NCBI GenBank assembly: GCA_934385475.1 | Contig: CAKRPS010000009.1 | Location: 3,589 to 67,588, forward strand | DNA length: 64,000 nucleotides | Direction: 5' to 3' | DNA from: an uncultured Lachnospiraceae bacterium | GTDB lineage: Bacteria; Bacillota; Clostridia; Lachnospirales; Lachnospiraceae | Part shown: positions 16,129-25,376 of the stretch, piece by piece | Layout: every line of letters starts with the position of its first letter | How positions within the stretch are numbered: position 1 is the stretch's first letter | Made by a program: the position numbers and the translations under genes | Notes under the pieces: generated by a model | Seen by the model: the letters and a program-made list of their open reading frames with translations, nothing else | Told to the model about the DNA's origin: nothing | The model's database searches: none

Positions 16129-16890
16129 ATGACAGTTGAGGAAATCAGGGAACAGTATCCCTATCTGTATGAGACACATCTCCACACCTCGGAATCGAGT
16201 GCATGTGCACAAAAGCCCGGGGCAGAGATGGCAAGAGCCTGTAAGGAATATGGGTACACCGGAATCTTTGTGACCGATCACAACTGGGGTGGGAACACTG
16301 CGGTAGACCGGACTCTGCCATGGGAAGAGTGGGTGGAGCAGTTTTTTAAGGGCTATGAACACGCAAAGGCCGAGGGCGATCGGCTGGGGCTGGATGTTTT
16401 CTTTGGATATGAGGCCGGATACAATGGAACTGAATTTCTGATATATGGACTTACCAAACAGTGGATGAAGGAACACCCGGAATTGCAGGCGGCTTCCATT
16501 GAGGAGCAGTATGAACTGGTAAAACAGGGAGGAGGGCTTGTTGTGCAGGCACATCCCTACCGGGAGGAGTGGTATATTCCGCAGATACGTCTGTTTCCGG
16601 ACTATGTGGATGGCGTGGAAGGAATCAATGCTACCCACTCGAATCCCAAAAGCACGGCACACAATGATCCGAAATTTGATGACCGGGCTGTTGCCTATGC
16701 CAACAAAAAGGGGCTGCCGATGAGCGCAGGGTCTGATATCCACAGTACCAATCTGTTTGGTGGTGGAGTTGCTTTTGCAAGGAAGCTTCGTTCTGCCGCA
16801 GATTATGTACAGGCCTTCAAAGGGGGAGAAGACTATGTCCTTACGAATGGACAGGTCTGGTATGACAAAAAAGGGAATGTAATCGGATGA
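16129..16890 (+). CDS. PHP-domain phosphoesterase
   Basis: The predicted 253-residue protein belongs to the PHP metal-dependent phosphoesterase family. Metal ligands appear as ETHLHTSES near the N-terminus, VTDHNWGG, the central Glu in GYEAGYN, VQAHPYREEW and the final GSDIHS. These match the trinuclear site of histidinol-phosphate phosphatase and polymerase PHP domains, but the substrate cannot be assigned. ATG 16129 is chosen because GAGGAG lies directly upstream; ATG 16084 would lie inside the preceding terminator. The parvulin gene follows after 7 bp, so the two are co-transcribed. Confidence 0.85.
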   Translation: MTVEEIREQYPYLYETHLHTSESSACAQKPGAEMARACKEYGYTGIFVTDHNWGGNTAVDRTLPWEEWVEQFFKGYEHAKAEGDRLGLDVFFGYEAGYNGTEFLIYGLTKQWMKEHPELQAASIEEQYELVKQGGGLVVQAHPYREEWYIPQIRLFPDYVDGVEGINATHSNPKSTAHNDPKFDDRAVAYANKKGLPMSAGSDIHSTNLFGGGVAFARKLRSAADYVQAFKGGEDYVLTNGQVWYDKKGNVIG

Positions 16891-16897
16891 GGTGACT

Positions 16898-17992
16898 ATG
16901 AGAAAAATCCAGGCATTATGGGAAAATTTATGCAGACAATCCAGACAGAGTGTAAAGACCTTGCTTTGCCTTCTGTGTGCGGCATGCTGTCTGACGGCGT
17001 GCGGCAGCGGAGGAGGCAGCGGTACGAAGGTGGTTCTTACAACCGGATTTGAGAAGGGAGAAATATTCAGGATCGAAACCGTATCCTGTAAGCTTCCGGA
17101 GATCATGGTGTATCTGACCAATATTCAGGACCGCTACGAAAGTGTGTATGGCAAAGAAATCTGGAATACGGATACGGACGGAGTGACACTGGAACAGAAT
17201 GTGAAGGATATCGCACTTGCCCAGATAGCCCAGATCAAGACAATGAGCCTTATGGCACAGAAATATCAGGTAGAGCTCACACAGGAAGAACAGCAGCGGG
17301 TGAAGGAGGCGGCAGCGGAATATTTTGCCTCTCTTAACGAGACGGAAATTGAGCAGATGGGTGTGACGGAAAAGACGATCCAGGGATTGTATGGAGAGTT
17401 TGCTCTGGCGCAGAAGGTATATCAGCATACGATCAAGGATATCAATCCGGAGATCAGCGACGATGAGGCCAGAACCATCACCGTACAGCAGATCCTGATC
17501 AAGACCTATGCACTTGACGGCACCGGCAAGAAGATCGAATACACTCAGACGGCCAAGGATAAGGCTTATCAGCAGGCCTGCGAAGTGTTGAAGCTGGCGC
17601 GCGAGGGAGAGGATTTTGACGAACTGATCCGCAAGTACAGTGAGGGAGATCAGGCATCCTTCTCTTTCGGTAAGGGAGAGATGGCTTCGGCCTTTGAGAC
17701 GGCTGCTTTTAACCTCGGTAAGGATGAGATCAGTGATGTCGTGGAAACCGAGTACGGATACCATATTATCAAATGCCTGAATACCTTTGATAAAGAAGAG
17801 ACAGATGCCAATAAGATCAAGATCGTGGAGCAACGCCGGGAGGAAGCTTTTGGACAGGAGTATGATGCCTTCGTGGCGGGTCTTACCAGAAATCTGAATG
17901 AAGAATACTGGAATAAGGTGACTTTTATCCATGATGATGCGGTGACAACACAAAGCTTTTTTGACATCTATAATCAGTATTTTGATGCCTGA
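16898..17992 (+). CDS. PrsA-like parvulin peptidyl-prolyl isomerase lipoprotein
   Basis: The 364-residue lipoprotein has a signal sequence ending in the lipobox LTAC. The N-terminal helical (SurA-like) chaperone part spans about residues 60-185. The parvulin domain (about residues 190-295) shows VQQILIKTY, FDELIRKYSEGD, FSFGKGEMASAFETAAFNL and YGYHIIKCL. Such extracytoplasmic foldases help exported proteins fold on the outer face of the membrane. ATG 16898 follows GAGGTG; the in-frame GTG at 16892 is less likely. It is probably in an operon with the PHP gene. Confidence 0.88.
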   Translation: MRKIQALWENLCRQSRQSVKTLLCLLCAACCLTACGSGGGSGTKVVLTTGFEKGEIFRIETVSCKLPEIMVYLTNIQDRYESVYGKEIWNTDTDGVTLEQNVKDIALAQIAQIKTMSLMAQKYQVELTQEEQQRVKEAAAEYFASLNETEIEQMGVTEKTIQGLYGEFALAQKVYQHTIKDINPEISDDEARTITVQQILIKTYALDGTGKKIEYTQTAKDKAYQQACEVLKLAREGEDFDELIRKYSEGDQASFSFGKGEMASAFETAAFNLGKDEISDVVETEYGYHIIKCLNTFDKEETDANKIKIVEQRREEAFGQEYDAFVAGLTRNLNEEYWNKVTFIHDDAVTTQSFFDIYNQYFDA

Positions 17993-18051
17993 GTTTATAA
18001 AAACTTAATAATCCCGCAAAGTGCCAAAATCAGGGCGTTTCAGACGAATTG

Positions 18052-18078
18052 CTAGCACTCATCATTGATGAGTGCTAA
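18052..18078 (+). promoter_or_regulatory. CIRCE element (HrcA operator) upstream of htpG
   Basis: TAGCACTC, nine bases, GAGTGCTA is the classical CIRCE inverted repeat bound by the heat-shock repressor HrcA. It lies 8 bp upstream of the -35 box of the htpG promoter. Confidence 0.88.
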
Positions 18079-18085
18079 TTTTATC

Positions 18086-18114
18086 TTGACTTCTATCTGG
18101 GGAGGGATTAAACT
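18086..18114 (+). promoter_or_regulatory. Sigma-A-type promoter of htpG
   Basis: TTGACT, a 17-base spacer and TAAACT lie directly after the CIRCE element. Transcription from here would give a leader of roughly 150 nt. Confidence 0.65.
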
Positions 18115-18129
18115 GTCTTTTAGAAAGTT

Positions 18130-18206
18130 CAAAGAATGTATTCTTTGGATGTAACTATTCAAAGTCTTGAAAAGACAATTTTGCGAATGAGGTTCTGAAT
18201 AGTTAC
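18130..18206 (+). promoter_or_regulatory. Structured 5' leader of htpG
   Basis: Two stems lie in the untranslated leader. CAAAGAAT and ATTCTTTG (18130-18147) form a very tight hairpin. GTAACTATTCA (18151-18161) pairs perfectly over 11 bp with TGAATAGTTAC (18196-18206) around a 34-base loop that contains a smaller hairpin. There is no T-run, so it is not a terminator. Its function is unknown. Confidence 0.6.
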
Positions 18207-18274
18207 CTTTGGATAAAATAACGATATAGAAATACACAGTTTTATGTTTCAGGTAAGAAAGGAATGTGATTTTT

Positions 18275-20350
18275 ATGGCAGCAAAACATGGAAGTTTGTC
18301 GATCAACAGCGATAATATTTTTCCGATTATCAAGAAGTGGTTGTATTCCGATCATGATATCTTTTTCAGAGAATTGATCTCTAACGGTTGTGATGCGATC
18401 ACAAAGCTGAAAAAGCTGGACATGATGGGAGAGTACACTCTGCCGGAGAACTATAAGGCAAAGATTCAGGTGATTGTCAATCCCGAGGAGAAGACTCTTA
18501 AATTCATCGATAACGGTATCGGAATGACCGCGGATGAGGTAGAAGAGTACATTAACCAGATCGCCTTTTCCGGTGCGACGGATTTCTTTGAAAAATATAA
18601 GGATAAGACAAATGAAGATCAGATCATAGGACATTTCGGTCTGGGCTTTTACTCAGCCTTTATGGTAGCCGATGAGGTTCATATTGATACACTGTCCTAC
18701 AAGGATGGTGCCAAGGCTGTACACTGGGAATGTGACGGCGGCACGGAATTTGACATGGAAGAGGGCAGCAGAACAGAGGTTGGCACGGAGATCACCCTGT
18801 TTGTCAATGAAGACTGTCTGGAGTTCTGTAATGAATATAAGGCAAGAGAGGTTATCAAGAAGTATTGTTCCTTCATGCCTACGGAAATCTATCTCTCTAA
18901 GGCAAATACAACAGAGACACAGATCATCAAGGCAGATGAGAAGCTGGATACCGATGAGGTGATCGAGGAAGTTAAGAAGGAGAAAGAGGAGGATGAACAG
19001 AAGCTTAAGATCAAAAAGCGTCCGGAGCTTCTGAACGAGACACAGCCTCTTTGGACCAAACATCCGAATGAGTGTACCAGAGAAGAGTACCTTGAGTTTT
19101 ATCGCAAGGTATTTCAGGATTATAAGGAGCCGCTTTTCTGGATTCATCTGAATATGGATTATCCTTTTAATATGAAAGGTATTCTGTACTTCCCGAAGAT
19201 CAATATGGAGTATGAATCTATCGAAGGTACGATCAAGCTCTACAACAATCAGGTGTTTATCGCAGATAACATCAAGGAGGTAATACCGGAGTTCCTGCTC
19301 CTGTTAAAGGGTGTTATCGACTGCCCGGATCTGCCGCTGAATGTATCGCGTAGTGCACTTCAGAACGACGGATTTGTCAAGAAGATCAGCGAATACATCA
19401 CCAAGAAGGTGGCTGATAAGCTGTCCGGCATGTGCAAGACGGAGAAAGAAGAGTACCAGAAATACTGGGATGATATCAGTCCGTTTATCAAGTTCGGCTG
19501 TCTGAAGGATGACAAGTTCTGTGAAAAGATGACAGACTATATCCTGTTCAAGAACCTTGAGGGAGAATATATGACCCTGCCGGAGTGCCTGGAGGTCAAC
19601 AAGGTAGATCCGGATGAGACAGAGAATGCCACAGATGAGAACGGCGAAAAGGTGGAGGCAGAAGTCGTAGAGGAAGCCGGTGACGAGGCAGAGAATACGG
19701 ATGCCGGGGACAAGGAAGAAGAAAAGAAAGAAAAAGTTATCTATTATGTGACGGATGAGAAACAGCAGAGCCAGTACATTAACATGTTCAAGGCGGCAAA
19801 GATGGATGCGGTTATCTTAAATCACAATATCGACCAGCCTTTCGTTTCGCAGCTTGAGGCAAAGAATGAGGGCATTAAGTTCCAGAGAATTGATGCGGAC
19901 TTAACCGATGTCTTCAAGGCAAAGACTTCCAAGAAGGCAGAGAAGGAAATGGAAGAGCAGGCAGAGGCAGTTACGAAGCTGATGAAGAAAGCTCTGAAAA
20001 AGGATGCTATCAAGGTTAAGATCGAGAAGCTTAAGAACAAAAAGATCTCTTCGATGATCACGCTTTCGGAAGAGTCCCGCAGAATGCAGGATATGATGAA
20101 GATGTACTCCATGCAGGGCATGGGCGGCATGGATATGGGAATGTTCGGCAAAGAGGGCGAGACACTTGTTCTGAATGCAAATCATCCGTTAGTACAGTAT
20201 GTCATTGAGCATCAGGACGGCGACAATGTGAAGATGATCTGTGAGCAGCTTTATGATCTGGCACTGTTGCAGCAGGCACCGCTTGAGCCGGAGGCAATGA
20301 CCAAGTTTATAGCAAGAAGCAATGACATTATGATGCTTCTGACAAAATAA
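18275..20350 (+). CDS. htpG: Molecular chaperone HtpG (bacterial Hsp90)
   Basis: The 691-residue Hsp90 has an N-terminal GHKL ATPase domain (ELISNGCDA in place of the usual ELISNASDA, IDNGIGM, IIGHFGLGFYSAFMV), a middle domain with the catalytic-Arg region LPLNVSRSALQ, and a C-terminal dimerisation domain. An acidic low-complexity stretch of about 40 residues (Glu/Asp/Lys, near 450-490) sits in the middle domain. A Met/Gly-rich loop (SMQGMGGMDMGMFG) precedes the C-terminal dimerisation helices. AAAGGA precedes ATG 18275; an in-frame GTG at 18266 is less likely. The CIRCE site implies HrcA heat-shock control. Confidence 0.95.
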   Translation: MAAKHGSLSINSDNIFPIIKKWLYSDHDIFFRELISNGCDAITKLKKLDMMGEYTLPENYKAKIQVIVNPEEKTLKFIDNGIGMTADEVEEYINQIAFSGATDFFEKYKDKTNEDQIIGHFGLGFYSAFMVADEVHIDTLSYKDGAKAVHWECDGGTEFDMEEGSRTEVGTEITLFVNEDCLEFCNEYKAREVIKKYCSFMPTEIYLSKANTTETQIIKADEKLDTDEVIEEVKKEKEEDEQKLKIKKRPELLNETQPLWTKHPNECTREEYLEFYRKVFQDYKEPLFWIHLNMDYPFNMKGILYFPKINMEYESIEGTIKLYNNQVFIADNIKEVIPEFLLLLKGVIDCPDLPLNVSRSALQNDGFVKKISEYITKKVADKLSGMCKTEKEEYQKYWDDISPFIKFGCLKDDKFCEKMTDYILFKNLEGEYMTLPECLEVNKVDPDETENATDENGEKVEAEVVEEAGDEAENTDAGDKEEEKKEKVIYYVTDEKQQSQYINMFKAAKMDAVILNHNIDQPFVSQLEAKNEGIKFQRIDADLTDVFKAKTSKKAEKEMEEQAEAVTKLMKKALKKDAIKVKIEKLKNKKISSMITLSEESRRMQDMMKMYSMQGMGGMDMGMFGKEGETLVLNANHPLVQYVIEHQDGDNVKMICEQLYDLALLQQAPLEPEAMTKFIARSNDIMMLLTK

Positions 20351-20369
20351 ATAATAAGGATATGTAAGG

Positions 20370-20419
20370 AACCGACCCTTGTCGTCAGACCAGAATCTGG
20401 CGATGAAGGTCGGTTTTTG
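20370..20419 (+). terminator. Intrinsic terminator after htpG
   Basis: AACCGACC pairs with GGTCGGTT around a loop that contains a second small stem (CCAGAATCTGG), followed by TTTTTGC and more T. Confidence 0.8.
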
Positions 20420-20475
20420 CTTGCTTTTTTCTCACTCTCATATTAAAATGACCATATAAATACAATATAAAGTAA

Positions 20476-20491
20476 TTTAGATAAATCTAAA
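20476..20491. promoter_or_regulatory. Operator-like palindrome before the GH51 gene
   Basis: TTTAGAT-AA-ATCTAAA is a perfect 7-bp inverted repeat 19 bp upstream of the GTG start, in an AT-rich promoter-like region. It is a possible regulator site; no regulator is identified. Confidence 0.4.
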
Positions 20492-20510
20492 ATAAAAAAG
20501 GGGGAATAAT

Positions 20511-22655
20511 GTGAAAAAATACGGTTTGCTATTGGGAACGGTGCTGTGTCTGACACTGACCGGCTGCGCCCGGACAACGGATGACGGACTGTCTTCAATG
20601 GAGCAGGAGGCGGGTGTGGAAGCTACTACAGTGCAGGGACCTGCCTACACAGTACATACGGATACGGCGGCTCTGGACGAGAGCCACAGAATATCCGAGA
20701 ATCTTTTCGGAATTTTTCTGGAGGATATTAACTATGCGGTAGATGGCGGTATGTATCCGGAGATGGTCAAGAACCGTTCCTTTGAATATGGGATGGAGGC
20801 CAGGGATGCCCAGTATCACGGCTGGAAGGTTACGGATGACAGTGTGGAGTTCCAGGTAGTGGATGGCAGCCAGGAAGGTACAGAAGATACGGAAGCTGAA
20901 AAGACGGATCATCTGGAGAAACGGCCGGGTACGGCACTGCATGAAGCAAATCCTCATTATGCGGTGGTTACCAATCCGGGGCTTTCTTCTGCAAAACCTT
21001 ACGCCGGTATTTATAACAGTGGTTACATAGAAGGAATGGCAATTCAGGAAGGGATGGAGTATCATGTCAGCTTTTATGCGAAGTCCGATGCGGCGCTTTC
21101 AGAAGATGCGGTTTACATAACTCTAATGGACGAAGCAGGGACGATCTATGGAGAGCAGAGTGTTGGGGGAATCACAGACCAGTGGACGAAGTTTGAAACC
21201 ACTGTGACGGCAAACGCTACGGCCAATAAGGATGTGATACTTGCCATCGAGATACCCGCAGGGGAAGTCTGCTTTGACATGATATCGATGATGCCACAGG
21301 AAACCTATAAGGGACTTCCTGTCCGTAAGGATTTTGGAGAATATCTGGAAGCACTGGAACCGGCATTTCTGAGATTCCCCGGTGGATGTGTGGTAGAAGG
21401 AAGAGATGAAGAAAGCATTTACAGCTGGAAGGATTCCATAGGAAATGGAGAGCCCCTGTCCTGTAATGGAGAGACGGTCACCGGCGATGTGGCAGTAAGA
21501 CCGCAGGGAAAGGATATCTGGCAGGGATCAGCGGCGAATCCCTACTATACGACCTACGGTATTGGCTTTTATGAGTATTTTGAACTGTGTGAGGCACTTG
21601 ACTGTATGCCGGTGCCGGTCTTAAATGCAGGTATGACCTGTGAGATCCAAAGCCCCTTTTATAAGGTGTACAGCATTGCCAGTGACGAATTCCGGCAGTA
21701 TGTGCAGGATGCGCTGGATCTGGTGGAATTTTGCAGGGGAGATGCAGATACAAAGTGGGGCGCTGTCAGAATTGCGATGGGACATGAGGAACCATTTGAC
21801 CTGCGCTATATTGCCATCGGAAATGAACAGTGGCAGAGCGAATACCATCAGCACTACCAACAGTTTGTGAAAGCCTTTGAGGAGGCAGCGGCTTCTGATC
21901 CCGAGTTGTACGGAGGAATAGAACTGATCGTTGCAAACGGAACGGTTTCGGAAAGCGAGGACGGCTGGAATTATCTGATCTTAAATCCGGACTCTGTCAC
22001 AACCCTTGTGGATGAGCACTATTATCAGACGCCGGAGTGGTTTCTGGAGAATACGGACCGTTATGACAGCTATGACCGGGATTTTCAGGCGAAGGTATTC
22101 TTAGGTGAGTATGCGGCCAAGGCAAACACGATGGATGCGGCACTTGCGGAGGCAGCCTTTATGACAGGACTGGAAAAGAACGGCGACGTTGTGGAGATGG
22201 CATGCTACGCACCCCTGTTTGCCCATGTTAAACTGAATCAGTGGGTGCCGGATCTGATCTTTTATTCCAACGATTCTATTTTCGGGAGCGTCAACTATTA
22301 TGTGCAACAGCTTTTCAGTGTGAATGCCGGACAGACCAGCTTGCCGGCAGAACTGACAGGAATACAGGAAGGTTCGGTCTTTGAGTCGGCCAGTCTGGAT
22401 GAAAACGGCGATCTGATCCTGAAGCTTGTCAATGTGACCGGGGAAGAGAATACTTTGCATATCCGTGTGGATGGAGCAGAGCAGTTTGAGACGCAGGCAG
22501 AGGTGACAGTGCTTTGCGGAGCTGATGCAAAAGCCGCCAACAGTATGGAGAACAGGGTTGTTGTGCCGGTGCAGGATACGATGCAGGCAGGGGAAAGCTT
22601 TGAATACACCCTGAGTCCCTATTCTCTTACTGTGATCAGACTGCCGCGAAGATAA
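20511..22655 (+). CDS. GH51 alpha-L-arabinofuranosidase lipoprotein
   Basis: The 714-residue surface enzyme starts with GTG behind GGGGGAA. A lipobox (LTGC) predicts lipid anchoring. The fold contains an inserted carbohydrate-binding-like beta-sandwich (about residues 150-265, with YHVSFYAKSD) and then the catalytic barrel: RFPGGCVVEG, the acid/base Glu in IAIGNEQW, and the nucleophile Glu in VFLGEYAAK. A C-terminal beta domain follows. GH51 enzymes release arabinose from arabinoxylan or arabinan side chains, fitting a gut plant-glycan degrader. The gene stands alone, with no neighbouring sugar transporter, and ends only 4 bp from the convergent permease gene. Confidence 0.9.
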   Translation: MKKYGLLLGTVLCLTLTGCARTTDDGLSSMEQEAGVEATTVQGPAYTVHTDTAALDESHRISENLFGIFLEDINYAVDGGMYPEMVKNRSFEYGMEARDAQYHGWKVTDDSVEFQVVDGSQEGTEDTEAEKTDHLEKRPGTALHEANPHYAVVTNPGLSSAKPYAGIYNSGYIEGMAIQEGMEYHVSFYAKSDAALSEDAVYITLMDEAGTIYGEQSVGGITDQWTKFETTVTANATANKDVILAIEIPAGEVCFDMISMMPQETYKGLPVRKDFGEYLEALEPAFLRFPGGCVVEGRDEESIYSWKDSIGNGEPLSCNGETVTGDVAVRPQGKDIWQGSAANPYYTTYGIGFYEYFELCEALDCMPVPVLNAGMTCEIQSPFYKVYSIASDEFRQYVQDALDLVEFCRGDADTKWGAVRIAMGHEEPFDLRYIAIGNEQWQSEYHQHYQQFVKAFEEAAASDPELYGGIELIVANGTVSESEDGWNYLILNPDSVTTLVDEHYYQTPEWFLENTDRYDSYDRDFQAKVFLGEYAAKANTMDAALAEAAFMTGLEKNGDVVEMACYAPLFAHVKLNQWVPDLIFYSNDSIFGSVNYYVQQLFSVNAGQTSLPAELTGIQEGSVFESASLDENGDLILKLVNVTGEENTLHIRVDGAEQFETQAEVTVLCGADAKAANSMENRVVVPVQDTMQAGESFEYTLSPYSLTVIRLPRR

Positions 22656-22659
22656 CCTC

Positions 22660-23331
22660 TCAGCGCATAGCGCGTTTCAAGGCACTTTGAAATACAGACT
22701 TGGACAAACCTTTACGGTACAGACAGGCAGAGAGCAGATAGGAAAGTGCGCTGCCTGCCAGAACCAGAAAGTAACTGAGGAGTATGGTCAGGTGCAGGCT
22801 GCTGCAGATATCTGTCACAAAGGAAAGGACGTTGATCACAAGAATGGCCGGCATGATCGTGACAACGAGGGCGATTGTGGACAAAAGAAAGTATTTGTAG
22901 CATACTCCAAAATAAATCTGTGTCAGAAACAGGGTAAAGCCCAACAGGAGCAGATATTGTGTCTGCATGAGAAGATTGTCATCGGCACTGTAGCCTTCTA
23001 CGCCTGTGTAGATAAAGCTGACATGCAGGATGACAACGATGGTAAAGGCAATCAGCATAAGCGGTACAACGACCAGATAAGGAAGGGTAAGCTGGATCTT
23101 CCGTCTGTATCCGGAGGACTGGATCAGAGTGGAAAGATCCAGGGAAAGGATCAGCTGAAAGATCATAAAAACGGACAATACGATATAGAAGCCTCCCACG
23201 AAGGTCGCACCTTTTGTGAAAAACTCAGTGACAATTCCGATCACGGCAAACAGGATGCCGAAGAACAGTTCCATTTTGAAGGCAAGGCCGAATTTTATTA
23301 AGTGACAGGCAAGTTTTAAATCTTTGATCAT
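22660..23331 (-). CDS. ABC-2-like membrane permease subunit, last gene of the gntR operon
   Basis: The 223-residue polytopic protein has about six hydrophobic segments (for example LFFGILFAVIGIVTEFF, FYIVLSVFMIFQLIL, YLLLLGFTLFLTQIYFG). It carries no recognised catalytic motif. Its position after an ATPase gene and another membrane gene, on the same strand, suggests a transporter subunit. The start at 23331 is favoured over 23343 because GAGGA precedes it inside repeat copy 2. A separate promoter or coupling through that repeat is possible, because a 60-bp gap separates it from the gene before. Confidence 0.75.
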   Translation of the reverse strand: MIKDLKLACHLIKFGLAFKMELFFGILFAVIGIVTEFFTKGATFVGGFYIVLSVFMIFQLILSLDLSTLIQSSGYRRKIQLTLPYLVVVPLMLIAFTIVVILHVSFIYTGVEGYSADDNLLMQTQYLLLLGFTLFLTQIYFGVCYKYFLLSTIALVVTIMPAILVINVLSFVTDICSSLHLTILLSYFLVLAGSALSYLLSACLYRKGLSKSVFQSALKRAMR

Positions 23332-23366
23332 GTTTATCCTCATTTCTGCGCACGATGTTGGCGCAT
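23329..23366 (-). repeat. Start-codon repeat, copy 2 (reverse strand)
   Basis: The micro-ORF runs from ATG at 23366 to TGA ending at 23340 and encodes MRQHRAQK. Its hairpin keeps a 5-bp stem (TGCGC / GCGCA). GAGGA and the permease start at 23331 follow. The loop differs from the other copies while the flanks are conserved. Confidence 0.8.
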
Positions 23367-23391
23367 ATTGTATTTCATTTTTGACAGATAG

Positions 23392-24042
23392 TTAACGTAG
23401 AAAACTGCGGTCGTAATTTCGCAGAACCAGTTTCAGCATAAAGCGTGTGGCAAAGACCCCGGCTGCGACAAACAGGACGGTGAGCAGGAGAACAATCCAC
23501 GTGTTATACAGCCATCCTTTTATAGAGAGGAAAAAGAGAAGGCCGACCGGAATCATAGTGAGCAGAGTACCGACCAGAACATACGGCATAAGCGAGCTGA
23601 TATAGCGGACCAAAGTCAGGATCAGAGTGCTCCCTGTGTAGATAACAGAGATATTCAGCAAAGCATACCAGAGATATCCTGATGGGGAAGACTCTGCGGT
23701 GCTGCCCCGGGAGAGTACTGCGACAACCGCTGTCACAAGGACAATCTCCAGAAGGCGACGAAGCTGGTCAAGAAGGATAGCTCTTTGCAGCAAGGTTTTT
23801 CCGGCAGGCGAACAACGTAAAATGCCGTAGCTTGTGCCCGGGGAAGAAATTCCGTTAAAGATAAAAAAGTCGCAGACCAGATCCAGGAGCATTAAGTTGG
23901 CTGAGACAAGTAAAAGACTGATCTCTCCGCAAATATAACTGAACCAATAGTGTAAAACGATCAGCAGGAGCATAATGACGGGAATCAGAATCCGCATGCC
24001 CACAGGATAGAAAACTTTATAGGTTTTAAGTGTATTTTTCAT
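23392..24042 (-). CDS. ABC-2-like membrane permease subunit
   Basis: The 216-residue membrane protein has about six hydrophobic helices (RILIPVIMLLLIVLHYW, ISLLLVSANLMLLDLVCDFF, the PYVLVGTLLTMIPVGLLFFL region and the WIVLLLTVLFVAAGVF segment). An SSPGTSYGILRCSPAGKTLL loop between helices is hydrophilic and is probably cytoplasmic. It follows the ATPase gene by 21 bp, and CGGAG precedes ATG. With the third gene it probably forms the membrane part of an ABC-2-type exporter. The substrate is unknown. Confidence 0.75.
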   Translation of the reverse strand: MKNTLKTYKVFYPVGMRILIPVIMLLLIVLHYWFSYICGEISLLLVSANLMLLDLVCDFFIFNGISSPGTSYGILRCSPAGKTLLQRAILLDQLRRLLEIVLVTAVVAVLSRGSTAESSPSGYLWYALLNISVIYTGSTLILTLVRYISSLMPYVLVGTLLTMIPVGLLFFLSIKGWLYNTWIVLLLTVLFVAAGVFATRFMLKLVLRNYDRSFLR

Positions 24043-24063
24043 GATAAACTCCGTTTCTGCCCA

Positions 24064-24966
24064 TCAACGAAGACAGGTATTATTCTTCATAACGGCTACG
24101 GCAATCTGGGAAAGAGAGGGGCTCTCAAGAGACAGGTCAAGACCGGCAAGCTCCTGAAGACGGTCACTGAGACAGACTCCCTCGAAACCGAAGCTGTTGG
24201 AGGAAAAGGTGTACATAGCCTTTCTGGCTGCCGCAGCGTCCTTGTTTTCGCCCCGCACAACAATATATTTTTCTTTCAGGTCTTCCACAAAACCCTGCTC
24301 CACGATCGTTCCATGTTCGACGATGATGGCATAGTCAGTGGCAGCCTCCATATCGGCGATGTTGTGTGTGGAGAAAATCACAGATTTTTCGCCCTCCCCA
24401 TCTGCCAGATAGCTGCGGATCATGTCGCAGAGACGGTCACGCATCAGCGGATCAAGGGGAGAAGCGGGCTCATCCATAACCAGGAGGTCCGTCTGCCTGG
24501 ATAGCACACCGGCGAGCATCAGCTTGATCCGGTTTCCGTCGGAGAGAGCACTGACTTTTTTGCTCTGTTCAAAGGAACCATCTGTGGTGATGGCAAGCTC
24601 TTTGCAGAGACGGTCGTACTGCTCGCCGTCAAAGTCGGAAAAGAGAAGCTCCTGCAGCTCTTTTGCCTGCTTCAGGGTCCATTGAGGCAGATAATAGGAA
24701 CCGGTTCCTGTGTAACCGATACGGCTCTTGACGGTAGGATTCTTGTCAAGCTCGGAATCCGAATATTTGCCAAAGTAGGTAAAGGAACCCTTATAGTCGA
24801 GCTGAATCCCTGCTATCATATCTAACAGCGTTGTTTTTCCGGCTCCGTTTTCACCGATCAGGGCGGTGGAAAAACCCTTGGGGATTTCCAGGGAAGGGAT
24901 GTTCAGTTCGAAATTTTTATATTTCTTTCGCAGATCTCGTCCGGAGATCACACTTTCATAAGTCAT
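24064..24966 (-). CDS. ABC transporter ATP-binding protein
   Basis: The 300-residue ATPase has Walker A GENGAGKTT, Q-loop region near YLPQWTLKQ, a variant signature LSDGNRIKLML (instead of LSGGQ), Walker B LLVMDEP and H-loop STHN. The C-terminal 80 residues are an extension typical of multidrug-type ABC-2 systems and YtrB-like proteins. GGAGG precedes ATG. It is the second gene of the leftward operon headed by a GntR regulator, the arrangement of the Bacillus ytr operon, which responds to cell-wall antibiotics. Function here is inferred from that layout only. Confidence 0.88.
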   Translation of the reverse strand: MTYESVISGRDLRKKYKNFELNIPSLEIPKGFSTALIGENGAGKTTLLDMIAGIQLDYKGSFTYFGKYSDSELDKNPTVKSRIGYTGTGSYYLPQWTLKQAKELQELLFSDFDGEQYDRLCKELAITTDGSFEQSKKVSALSDGNRIKLMLAGVLSRQTDLLVMDEPASPLDPLMRDRLCDMIRSYLADGEGEKSVIFSTHNIADMEAATDYAIIVEHGTIVEQGFVEDLKEKYIVVRGENKDAAAARKAMYTFSSNSFGFEGVCLSDRLQELAGLDLSLESPSLSQIAVAVMKNNTCLR

Positions 24967-25001
24967 GTTTTTTCCTCCATCATAAAAAGAATTACATTTG
25001 C

Positions 25002-25376
25002 TTAGGTTTCATCTAAAGTCAGCAGAGTTTGCAGAGTGCCCATCAGCTCATCTTTGCTAAGTCCTGCGATTTTGGCTGACTGGATAGCCAGCAGAAGGGC
25101 ATCCTCCACCTTTCGCATATGCTGTTCTATGAGCATGTCCGAGTCCTGGGCATTGACATAGTAGCCCTTTCCCTGTACAGCGGTCACCAGTCCTTCGGAG
25201 GCAAGCTGTTCATAGGCCTTCATGGTGGTGATCACGCTGATCTTCAACTCCTTGGCCAGACCGCGGATAGATGGCAGGTAATCGCCCTGCGCATATTTTC
25301 CCTCCAGAATATCGGAGCGGAAGCTTTCAGCAATCTGCTGGTAGATGGGTACTCCCGAGTTTTGCATAATTTTCAT
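25002..25376 (-). CDS. GntR-family (YtrA subfamily) transcriptional regulator
   Basis: The 124-residue regulator has the GntR winged helix at its N-terminus (PIYQQIAESFRSDILEGKY, LPSIRGLAKELKISVITTMKAYEQL, GLVTAVQGKGYYV), then only a short helical dimerisation tail. This is the YtrA type without an effector domain. It heads the ABC operon and very likely represses it: a 10-bp palindrome covers the -10 box of its promoter. GAGGATA precedes ATG. The start region resembles a shortened copy of the start-codon repeat. Confidence 0.9.
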   Translation of the reverse strand: MKIMQNSGVPIYQQIAESFRSDILEGKYAQGDYLPSIRGLAKELKISVITTMKAYEQLASEGLVTAVQGKGYYVNAQDSDMLIEQHMRKVEDALLLAIQSAKIAGLSKDELMGTLQTLLTLDET

